From a virus, in IMG/VR virus record IMGVR_UViG_3300024344_000072, positions 1 through 32,393 of that record: a DNA stretch of 32,393 bases. One strand, written 5' to 3'. The notes under the pieces are model-generated. The model was not told the DNA's origin and ran no database searches. It saw nothing but the letters and a program-made list of their open reading frames with translations. A program made the position numbers and the translations under genes. Numbering within the stretch: the first letter of the stretch is position 1; each line of letters starts with the position of its first letter. Positions 1 through 6,810 of this stretch are shown one piece after another.

Positions 1-155
1 TTAGCTCACTTTTTTATTTATTAAAAATTGTAAATTAAATTCGTTATATAGTTATGAGAAAGAAGTTAAGTGTTCCTAATGATTTAAGCGAAATCACTTT
101 AGGTCAATATCAAAAGTTTCACAAGTTACAAGAGCAAAATGATGATCCCTATTTT
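1..155. repeat. Terminal redundancy, left copy (circular contig)
   Basis: These 155 bases recur at 32239-32393 with one visible difference (T at 29, C at 32267). The repeat starts inside a terminator-like stem and ends inside a coding sequence, so it has no natural boundary. It is best read as assembly overlap of a circular or circularly permuted genome with a unit length of 32,238 bp. The mismatch suggests a mixed population or an error. Confidence 0.9.
41..50 (+). promoter_or_regulatory. Repeated promoter-like element TCGTTATATA, copy 1 (tail operon)
   Basis: TCGTTATATA ends three bases before the ATG at 54. AAATTG lies at 25-30, ten bases upstream. The same core recurs before five other block-starting genes (8621, 10502, 12820, 26861, 29445), and AAATT plus one base sits 10-11 bases upstream in copies 1-4. 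Only a few bases separate it from the start codon, so a promoter here would give a very short leader. A translation-associated role is the alternative. Confidence 0.55.
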
Positions 156-704
156 ATACAATGTAAAATGATAGAGATATTTTGCAATTTAGATGCCACA
201 GCTGTAAGACAAATGAAAATGTCTGATGCAGAAAGAGTGGCTAAAATTATTAATGATATGTTTGAAAAGAAACCACCTCTTACAAATAGCTTTTATTTAA
301 ACAGCAAAGAGTTTGGTTTTATTCCTGATCTTAATAATATAAGTTTTGGAGAATATATTGACTTAGACACACACATATCTAACTGGGATAATATGCACCT
401 CGCTATGAATGTGCTATATAGACCAGTAAAAGATAAGATACAAGACAAATATTTAATAGAAGAATATGACTTAGACAGAAAAGATGAGCTACTAGAAATG
501 CCAATGTCTGCTGTTATGGGGTCAATTTTTTTTTTGTTTCGTTTAGGGAGAGACTTGTCGAGGACTATGGCGAGTTATTTGGAAAAAGAGAGCAAGGTGG
601 ACTTGACAGCGTTTCTAACTTTTCAAGAAAATATGGATGGTTTCAATCAATATATGCACTCTCTCAAGGGTGTGTTGAAAGATTTGAAAATATCACTAAG
701 TTAG
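54..704 (+). CDS. Tail assembly chaperone, zero-frame product (gpG-like)
   Basis: First gene of the tail operon, 216 residues, probably a cytoplasmic chaperone that keeps the tape measure soluble during tail assembly. I infer this from architecture rather than from a strong sequence signature. A run of ten T (526-535) lies in the last third, and from 488 to 793 the -1 frame is also open and protein-like, as in lambda G/GT-type genes. The zero-frame C-terminus after the T-run (LFRLGRDL through LKDLKISLS) also looks like a normal protein, so both products are probably made. The start is the ATG at 54, just after the promoter-like element. Unusually, the tape measure gene is 6 kb downstream rather than adjacent. 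A second, truncated copy lies at 32292 because of terminal redundancy. Confidence 0.65.
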   Translation: MRKKLSVPNDLSEITLGQYQKFHKLQEQNDDPYFIQCKMIEIFCNLDATAVRQMKMSDAERVAKIINDMFEKKPPLTNSFYLNSKEFGFIPDLNNISFGEYIDLDTHISNWDNMHLAMNVLYRPVKDKIQDKYLIEEYDLDRKDELLEMPMSAVMGSIFFLFRLGRDLSRTMASYLEKESKVDLTAFLTFQENMDGFNQYMHSLKGVLKDLKISLS

Positions 705-793
705 ACCTACATCAATGTTTGTACACCCTGACTTATATGAAAGAAAAGCAAGAGATAGAAAATAAAAGAATGAAAAAAAGTTTTAATAAATGA
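488..793 (+). CDS. Tail assembly chaperone -1 frame extension (gpGT-like frameshift product)
   Basis: The -1 frame is open from just after a TGA at 485-487 to the TGA at 791-793. It has no convincing start codon of its own. Translation after the T-run gives a protein-like sequence containing RLVEDYGELFGK, KYGWFQSIYALSQG, ITKLDLHQCLYTLTYMKEK and a lysine-rich end. A -1 slip on the T-run would fuse residues from the ATG at 54 to this extension, giving about 246 residues. The frame ends in an ATGA overlap with the next gene (ATG at 790), exactly as most other genes here are coupled, whereas the zero frame stops 86 bases short. Alternatives are an indel error in the homopolymer or transcriptional slippage. 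Confidence 0.7.
   Translation, partial: ATRNANVCCYGVNFFFVSFRERLVEDYGELFGKREQGGLDSVSNFSRKYGWFQSIYALSQGCVERFENITKLDLHQCLYTLTYMKEKQEIENKRMKKSFNK
526..536 (+). promoter_or_regulatory. Putative -1 ribosomal frameshift site (T10 G)
   Basis: Ten consecutive T followed by G. In the zero frame the codons are ATT TTT TTT TTG, so T TTT TTG (530-536) fits the X XXY YYZ heptamer logic and allows re-pairing of both tRNAs after a -1 slip. The overlapping frames diverge here, and both remain open downstream for more than 150 bases. Confidence 0.6.
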
Positions 794-1260
794 GCAATCA
801 GGGAGTAAGGGGTTTTTATCAAGTAAGTGAAACAATTAAAAACCAGTTGTTAGATGACATAAACATCAATACAGTAACTACTGGAGACATCACACAAATC
901 AATCTTAGAAAGCAAGATATATTTCCACTTGGTCATATAATTATTAATAGTGTTTCAATAGGAGAACAGGTTTTAAGATTTAATATTACACTACTTACTA
1001 TGGATATTGTAAATATGTCTAAAGAAGAAACAATAGATATATTTAAAGGAAACACTAACGAACAAAACATACTCAATACACAATTAGGTGTAATTAACAA
1101 AGTGGTGCAAGTTTTAAAAAGAGGAACACTACACACAAACAAATACCAATTAGATGGAGACCCTGTTTGCGACCCTTTTTACGATAGGTTTGAAAATGAG
1201 TTAGCAGGATGGTCAGCTAATATGGATATAATAATTAATAACGATATAACTATATGCTAA
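790..1260 (+). CDS. Tail-terminator-like or other small tail protein
   Basis: 156 residues with no signal peptide or membrane segment. The start overlaps the stop of the frameshift frame (ATGA), so it is translationally coupled to the tail chaperone. The sequence has an alpha/beta feel: an N-terminal helix (SETIKNQLLDDI), a middle pair of strands (FPLGHIIINSVSI, VLRFNITLLTMDIV) and a C-terminal strand run ending DIIINNDITIC. This resembles the small single-domain tail terminator or completion proteins of siphophages and a family I associate with Bacteroidota phages. No diagnostic residue is visible, so the assignment rests on position and general shape. Confidence 0.5.
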   Translation: MSNQGVRGFYQVSETIKNQLLDDININTVTTGDITQINLRKQDIFPLGHIIINSVSIGEQVLRFNITLLTMDIVNMSKEETIDIFKGNTNEQNILNTQLGVINKVVQVLKRGTLHTNKYQLDGDPVCDPFYDRFENELAGWSANMDIIINNDITIC

Positions 1261-1261
1261 A

Positions 1262-1573
1262 ATGGAAGTTTCAGAAAACTCAAAATTAACACTTGATCTA
1301 AAAACTATTTCAATAATAATAATTTTTACAATATCTCTAGCAACGACATATTTTACTTTGTCATCATCAGTTGCACAAAACACACAAAATGTAATTGACT
1401 TAAAAGATAATTCTGTAAATCCAATAGAGTTTCAATATAAAGATGAGCTTGTAAGAGAAACTGTTAAAAGATTAGAGGAAAAACAAGATGTGCTTTCACA
1501 AGACATAAACGAAATAAAAGAAAACTTACAAAAAATAGATGATAGATTATATCAAATAAGCAAAAACAAATGA
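1262..1573 (+). CDS. Small membrane-anchored coiled-coil protein
   Basis: 103 residues. One strong membrane segment covers about residues 15-37 (ISIIIIFTISLATTYFTL), followed by a hydrophilic tail with a heptad-like coiled coil at about residues 60-100 (VKRLEEKQDVLSQDINEIKENL). It lies one base after the previous stop and its own stop overlaps the next ATG (ATGA). The topology could suit a holin-like or lysis accessory protein, or an anchor for the two exported proteins that follow. The main holin candidate is at 21723. Function unknown. Confidence 0.6.
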   Translation: MEVSENSKLTLDLKTISIIIIFTISLATTYFTLSSSVAQNTQNVIDLKDNSVNPIEFQYKDELVRETVKRLEEKQDVLSQDINEIKENLQKIDDRLYQISKNK

Positions 1574-1905
1574 GAATTTTAATTTTTATATTGCTTTTTA
1601 GTAACACAGTATTTAGTCAAAAGTTTAAAAACGATATTAGTGTAGTACAATTTTCAGCAGGGTTTGTAAAAGAATCAGAAGTAAAGCTGACACCTTTTGA
1701 AGTTTACAATGTTTACTATTTTACAATGGAAGATAGAGCTGTTTTATTTAGAGAAGAAAATATAAAATATTTACCTACTGTTGTATTATATCATAATGGC
1801 AAAGAAATAATTAGAGTAGAAAGTGGTATAGATTTAAAATTACCTGAAAATTGTATTGAGCTTATAAACAAACACATAGACAAACTAATAGAAAACAAAT
1901 TTTAA
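1570..1905 (+). CDS. Exported thioredoxin-fold-like protein lacking CxxC
   Basis: 111 residues beginning with a short signal peptide (about residues 1-16, hydrophobic core ILIFILLF, likely cleavage before Q17). The mature part resembles a thioredoxin fold: strand SVVQFSAGFV where an active CxxC would follow in a true thioredoxin, then KYLPTVVLYHNGKEI at about residues 66-80 with the cis-proline-type LPT. There are no cysteines in the place of the redox motif, so oxidoreductase chemistry is unlikely. A binding or scaffolding role in the periplasm is more plausible. The gene is coupled by ATGA to the membrane coiled-coil gene and followed at once by the secreted gene at 1907. The fold call is by eye. 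Confidence 0.55.
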   Translation: MRILIFILLFSNTVFSQKFKNDISVVQFSAGFVKESEVKLTPFEVYNVYYFTMEDRAVLFREENIKYLPTVVLYHNGKEIIRVESGIDLKLPENCIELINKHIDKLIENKF

Positions 1906-1906
1906 T

Positions 1907-2992
1907 ATGAAACAATTACTAACAATATTATTTTTATTAATAACACTAAACATACAAGGACAATTTTTTAAAGATGTTTTTAAGTATTCTACTTTATACA
2001 CATCATATTCAGAAACCAGTCCATTATTTACACCTGACAGATATTTTGTAACACAAGAGGGAGATGTTGTAGATATAACACCTGAAAAATCTAATGATTA
2101 TTTATTAAGTTTTGGATGGCGTAGAATTGCAAGATTTGACTACGAAAACAAAGCTAAAAAGTTTTATGATGGGTCAGAACAAAACTCTAGTTTACAATCT
2201 AACTCAGGATCAATAAAAGGACTTGAATATTTATTTCAATATACAAAAGGAAAACAAAGGGGTAGAGAGTTTACAAGTCAAAGATATTTTGTAAGATATT
2301 TAGCAAAATACTGGAGTGCAAAAATAGAGATGCAACAAAATGGTCTAATTAATTTAGATTATAAAGCAGCAGATGTAAGATTTAGATTACCTGTTAAAAA
2401 ATTTAATTTTAGTATAGGGTCAGTTGTAAGGACACACAAACCTTATGGCTATTCTCCTATTGCAGAATATCTTGCACCTAGTGATGTAAACTGGTGGGAT
2501 TTAGCTTACGAGTATGGTTTCCAAGATGTAGGTTACTCAATAGATTATAATTTTGATGGGCAACCTGATGCAATAGACTGGTACTGGCTAGATGAAAATG
2601 GAGAAAGAGTAGCAGACACAGATTTAGATTTTAGAAAAAACGATTATGAAGATATTGTAAATCATTATAACAAAAGAGAGTTAGATGCCATAGGAACTTT
2701 AGGCACATTGTCAGGTGTTGTCGGATTAGATTTTTACCATTATGGGAATGATGGTAAATGGTGGTTACATAGTTGGGGTAATGTTTACCCTATACACAAA
2801 CATATCAGGGGTAATGAAAATTATAGTTATGAAAGATTTTTAGGAAAAAATGACTGGATAGATTACAATTATGGAGTTATGTTTGGTTGGAAAATAACAA
2901 AAAGTTTTGGTGTATTTACAGAATATGAAAAAACTAAATTTTGGGATAAAGATTTATTATATCTAAAAGCAGGTTTAAACTGGCAATTATAA
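1907..2992 (+). CDS. Exported protein, possibly an outer-membrane beta-barrel
   Basis: 361 residues with a clear signal peptide (MKQLLTILFLLITLNIQG, likely cleaved before Q19). The mature protein is rich in Tyr, Trp and Phe, with alternating-hydrophobic strands such as FRLPVKKFNFSIGSVV, YGVMFGWKITKSFGVFTEY and a C-terminal LYLKAGLNWQL, which suggests an outer-membrane barrel. Around residue 213 there is an acidic NFDGQPDAIDW loop resembling a calcium-binding DxDG repeat. It is coupled to the following gp10-like gene by TAATG, so it is made together with tail proteins although it should leave the cytoplasm. Possible roles are superinfection exclusion, altering the host surface, or release. None can be shown from sequence. 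Confidence 0.55.
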   Translation: MKQLLTILFLLITLNIQGQFFKDVFKYSTLYTSYSETSPLFTPDRYFVTQEGDVVDITPEKSNDYLLSFGWRRIARFDYENKAKKFYDGSEQNSSLQSNSGSIKGLEYLFQYTKGKQRGREFTSQRYFVRYLAKYWSAKIEMQQNGLINLDYKAADVRFRLPVKKFNFSIGSVVRTHKPYGYSPIAEYLAPSDVNWWDLAYEYGFQDVGYSIDYNFDGQPDAIDWYWLDENGERVADTDLDFRKNDYEDIVNHYNKRELDAIGTLGTLSGVVGLDFYHYGNDGKWWLHSWGNVYPIHKHIRGNENYSYERFLGKNDWIDYNYGVMFGWKITKSFGVFTEYEKTKFWDKDLLYLKAGLNWQL

Positions 2993-3570
2993 TGTTTGAA
3001 GAAAGTAAAAAAGAATTAATAAAATTTGCTGAATATGTTATACAGCAGTCAAGAAGTAACCTTAGTAGAGACAGGGGGGATAGTAAATACCCTAATAGAA
3101 ACAATACAAGTAAACTTTATAAGTCATTGTCTTTTAAACCTGAAGTAGAAAAAGGTGCATTGCTTGTACAATTTCTTATGGAAGATTATGGAGAGTTTGT
3201 AGATGAGGGGGTAAAAGGTGCAAACCCAAATAAATTACCTAAAAAATCTGTATGGAAAGGAATACAAAAAGCACCTACAAGTCCTTATAAATTTGGCACA
3301 GGATCAGGCAAATCAGGTGGCTTAACAAAAGCAATAGAAAAATGGGTAAAACAAAAAAAAATAAAAGGTAGAGATAAAAAAACTGGTAGATTTATAACAC
3401 AACAATCTATGCAATTTTTAATAACAAGAAGTATATATTTATCAGGTCTAAGAGCTACACAATTTTTTTCAAAACCATTTAACAAAGGGCAGGAAAAATA
3501 TTTTGATGCTTTTCAAAAAGCGTTTGCATTAGATGTAGAAAAAGGAATAATATTAGGAACTAAAAAATGA
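2992..3570 (+). CDS. HK97 gp10-like tail completion / neck protein
   Basis: 192 residues, basic. It contains EDYGEFVDEGVKG at about residues 64-76, resembling the YGxYVDxGxxG motif of HK97 gp10-type head-tail joining proteins, followed by an LPKK segment and a helix AIEKWVKQKKIKG, which matches the later part of that family. It is slightly longer than the usual 110-150 residues. The start shares bases with the previous stop (TAATG) and the stop overlaps the next ATG. It probably joins the tail terminator to the connector or completes the tail. Confidence 0.5.
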   Translation: MFEESKKELIKFAEYVIQQSRSNLSRDRGDSKYPNRNNTSKLYKSLSFKPEVEKGALLVQFLMEDYGEFVDEGVKGANPNKLPKKSVWKGIQKAPTSPYKFGTGSGKSGGLTKAIEKWVKQKKIKGRDKKTGRFITQQSMQFLITRSIYLSGLRATQFFSKPFNKGQEKYFDAFQKAFALDVEKGIILGTKK

Positions 3571-4553
3571 GTATAATAAAATTAAGAAGTCCAAGATATG
3601 AGGTAAAATTAACACCCTCTACTGCTGTGTCAGCTAAGTTAGAATTAACAATAGATAGCACATTACGATATACAATAATAAAATCTTGTACAGCAGGATC
3701 AAATGTAGAATTTGAAATATCAGAATTATGTAGAGACTATCTTGATGTAGCAGTAGCAACAGATAATTCACACCCTGCCAATACTATTGCTATTTCAAGA
3801 GCAATTAAGTTTTACCCACAAGCAAATGCAAGTGGCACACAAGTAGGTAGCACAGACACAGTTACACATACAGGGATAGATGGTTATGGAATATTTACTG
3901 ATGGAGTAAACCCAAAAATACATAGTTCTCAAGTATTTTTAGTATCTCCAAATTATGTAGGAACAGATAGTTATAAAGTATATGCACCAAGTGGTTACGA
4001 GGGTTCTTTTCCATATCTTGATACAAATCTTGCTGTACAATATAATGATTTTGATGCTTCTGAAACAAGCGTAACATTACGAAGCCAAACAATAACAATA
4101 GAAAGATTAGAGTGCAGTAAATACACACCTATTAAAGTTTTGTTTTTAAATAAATGGGGTGCTATACAAGAATTGTGGTTTCAAACAAAATTAGTAGATA
4201 CATTAAACACTACACAAGAAACCTATCAAAAAAGTTTAGTAACTTTTGCAACTAGCAACACAGCAACACTAGACACGACACAACACAATATAAAAACATA
4301 TAACAAACAGGGCAAAGGTAAAATAAGATTAAGCTCAGGATATTACCCTGAATTTACAAATGAGTGGTTTGAAGAATTATTGTTATCAGAGTATGTATGG
4401 GTTCGCAGACAAAACTATGCACAAGTAGAAAAAACAATACCAGTAAAAGTTGTTACAAGTGCTTTTACAAGAAAGACACAATTAAATGACAGATTAATAG
4501 AATACACAATAGACTTTGAAGAAGCGTTTGATTATATTAATAATGTTAGATAA
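3567..4553 (+). CDS. Minor tail / baseplate-type structural protein
   Basis: 328 residues, almost entirely beta-strand prone (long runs of T, S, N and V), with no signal peptide or membrane segment. The C-terminal block (VLFLNKWGAIQELWF, then EWFEELLLSEYVWVRR, then NDRLIEYTIDFEEAFDYINNVR) is a pattern I associate with structural proteins of Bacteroidota siphophages. Position between a neck-type gene and the large tail protein, coupled at both ends (ATGA and TAATG), suggests a distal-tail or baseplate component. The exact role is inferred from context. Confidence 0.5.
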   Translation: MSIIKLRSPRYEVKLTPSTAVSAKLELTIDSTLRYTIIKSCTAGSNVEFEISELCRDYLDVAVATDNSHPANTIAISRAIKFYPQANASGTQVGSTDTVTHTGIDGYGIFTDGVNPKIHSSQVFLVSPNYVGTDSYKVYAPSGYEGSFPYLDTNLAVQYNDFDASETSVTLRSQTITIERLECSKYTPIKVLFLNKWGAIQELWFQTKLVDTLNTTQETYQKSLVTFATSNTATLDTTQHNIKTYNKQGKGKIRLSSGYYPEFTNEWFEELLLSEYVWVRRQNYAQVEKTIPVKVVTSAFTRKTQLNDRLIEYTIDFEEAFDYINNVR

Positions 4554-6661
4554 TGCAAAAATTACAGTTATACATAAACCAAAATATAGATCAAGACCTA
4601 ACACCAATATATGTTAGGGTAGATTTATTTAATGATGAAAGCGTATCTATTACACAAACGATACAAAATGTAAAAGACATAGCTAAAATTTTTACAGAGT
4701 TTACTCAAACATTTAGTTTACCTGCTTCTAAAACAAACAACAAATTATTTAGACATTATCAAAGGTTTAATATTTCAGGAACTTTTGATGGTAGAAAAAA
4801 ACGAAAAGCAAAAATAGAATTAAATAATATTCCATTTAAAGATGGTTTTATAAAGCTAGAGGGAGTAGATTTAAAAAATAATATAGCACACACATATAGA
4901 GTTACATTTTTTGGTAATACTGTAAATTTAAAAGATGTTTTAGGAGATGATGAATTAGGAAACTTAAGTAGTTTAGATGCTTTAAATGAGGACTATACTT
5001 ATGCAAAAATTAAAGATAAAATAGAAGCAACTTTAACAAACAATAATTTATGTGTTCCATTAATTACACATACACAACAATTAATATATGATAGTGCTTC
5101 AAGTAATGCACAATTAGGCAATTTATATTATAATTCAAATGCTTCTTATAATGCTAATGGGGTTTTTTGGAAAGAATTAAAATATGCAATTAGACTACAA
5201 TATATTATAGATGCAATAGAATCACAATATAGTGAAATAACATTTAGTAATGATTTTTTTAATAACACATCTGTTACAGAATTTTATAATTTATGGATGT
5301 GGTTACACAGAAAAAAAGGAAATGTAGAAGCAGAGACACAACTAAGTTTAGTTTTTGTAACTGCTACACCTATGGGTATTGTAAGTGGCTCAAGTGGATA
5401 TTTTAGTGCATCAGGTAATGCTTTAATTTACCAACCAATGCCAAGCACACACACATTAGATTCTAATACATTAACTATTAACCCAACTACAAATGCAACA
5501 TATAGTGTAAGGGTTTTAAGAAATGGTAGTGTATATAGTGAGCTAAGTAATGTAACTGGTTTACAAACTATGTTTAGTAATATAACAGTTCCAACAGGTT
5601 CGTACTCAATAGAAATAGCATCAGTAGCAGGAGTAACATTTAATGCACTTAATATATCGTGGGAATTTAGTGTTACTGTAACTGATGATGATGATGAACA
5701 AGCAAGTGGAAGTTCAGGTTTTACTATTGCATTTAAAAACTCACAGGCATTTACAACAAGTACAACTATTCCTTTTAATATATCAGCACAAATACCTAAG
5801 ATAAAAATAATAGATTTTTTAACTAATATATTTAAGATGTTTAATTTGACTGCATTTGTAAATGAATCAGGCACTATTGTAATACAAAAGTTAGATGATT
5901 TTTATGCAGCTTCTTCTATAACACATAACATAGATGATTATGTAGATTCAACAAAAAGCACAGTAGATGTTGCATTACCTTTTAAAGAAATAGATTTTTC
6001 TTATACTGGTTTAGGTACATTTTTATCTAAACAATATGAACAATTAAACAACAGAAAATGGGGTTCTTTAGATTATTCTGATCTTGACTCTTTTGATGCA
6101 CCACAAAATCAATATAAGGTTAATGTAAGTTTTGAGCATTTGCAATACCAAAGATTAATTAATTTAACAGGTAGTGCAGATACAGACATACAATGGGGTT
6201 GGTCAGTAGATGACAATAAACAATCTTATATTGGTATGCCAGTAATATTTTATGCTATTGAAATTAATAATGGAGATAATATTTCTTTAAGAAATGATAG
6301 TGGAACTATTGCATCAGTTAATGATTATATTATTCCATCAAATTCATTAAGCACAAGCCCATCTACCAGTAAAATAAATATAAATTATAATTTAGAAATT
6401 AATGAATACAATGCAGAAAATTCAAATGCAAGTGTATTTACTGATACATTATTTGAAAGAAATTATAAAACATATATACAAAGCGTGTTTAACAATAACA
6501 AGCGTTTAACTAAAGTAGAAGCGTATCTACCATTAAAAATCTTTTATAATTTAAAATTGAACGATAAAATTTCGTTAAATAATTATACATACAAAATTAA
6601 CAGCATAACTACAAACCTAATAACAGGAAAAAGTAGTTTAGAATTATTAAATGAAATATGA
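4553..6661 (+). CDS. Large tail-tip / baseplate-type protein
   Basis: 702 residues. The N-terminus (residues about 1-130: VDLFNDESVSITQTI, KIFTEFTQTFSLPASKTNN, LFRHYQRFNI, KIELNNIPFKDGFIKLEGV, FFGNTVNLKDVLGDDEL) follows a pattern I recognise from tail proteins of Bacteroidota phages. The middle contains a beta-sandwich-like region (about residues 260-390). The C-terminus resembles a hub-like domain, with LKLNDKISLNNYTYKINSI near the end. No peptidase or glycosidase motif is evident. It lies after the other minor tail gene and before the tape measure. A tail-associated hub (Tal-like) role is likely but not proven. Confidence 0.5.
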   Translation: MQKLQLYINQNIDQDLTPIYVRVDLFNDESVSITQTIQNVKDIAKIFTEFTQTFSLPASKTNNKLFRHYQRFNISGTFDGRKKRKAKIELNNIPFKDGFIKLEGVDLKNNIAHTYRVTFFGNTVNLKDVLGDDELGNLSSLDALNEDYTYAKIKDKIEATLTNNNLCVPLITHTQQLIYDSASSNAQLGNLYYNSNASYNANGVFWKELKYAIRLQYIIDAIESQYSEITFSNDFFNNTSVTEFYNLWMWLHRKKGNVEAETQLSLVFVTATPMGIVSGSSGYFSASGNALIYQPMPSTHTLDSNTLTINPTTNATYSVRVLRNGSVYSELSNVTGLQTMFSNITVPTGSYSIEIASVAGVTFNALNISWEFSVTVTDDDDEQASGSSGFTIAFKNSQAFTTSTTIPFNISAQIPKIKIIDFLTNIFKMFNLTAFVNESGTIVIQKLDDFYAASSITHNIDDYVDSTKSTVDVALPFKEIDFSYTGLGTFLSKQYEQLNNRKWGSLDYSDLDSFDAPQNQYKVNVSFEHLQYQRLINLTGSADTDIQWGWSVDDNKQSYIGMPVIFYAIEINNGDNISLRNDSGTIASVNDYIIPSNSLSTSPSTSKININYNLEINEYNAENSNASVFTDTLFERNYKTYIQSVFNNNKRLTKVEAYLPLKIFYNLKLNDKISLNNYTYKINSITTNLITGKSSLELLNEI

Positions 6662-6810
6662 TAAAGAATATAATAGACTTATTACAAATAACAAATGGAG
6701 AAACTGAGAATATTAAGATAGCTCAAGGTAAATATAAACTTGCTGAAAGTTTTAGAGAAATGATAAAACAAATAAAACAAAACAGAGATGCCACAAAAAG
6801 TAGTAGTTGA
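6658..6810 (+). CDS. 50-residue hypothetical protein between tail tip and tape measure
   Basis: It starts with ATG overlapping the stop of the tail-tip gene (ATGA) and runs 23 bases into the tape measure gene in another frame. Its sequence is helical and mildly basic (IDLLQITNGETENIKIAQG, SFREMIKQIKQNRD). Without it, 126 bases would separate two tightly packed genes, and the overlap style matches the rest of the operon. Function unknown. Confidence 0.6.
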   Translation: MIKNIIDLLQITNGETENIKIAQGKYKLAESFREMIKQIKQNRDATKSSS

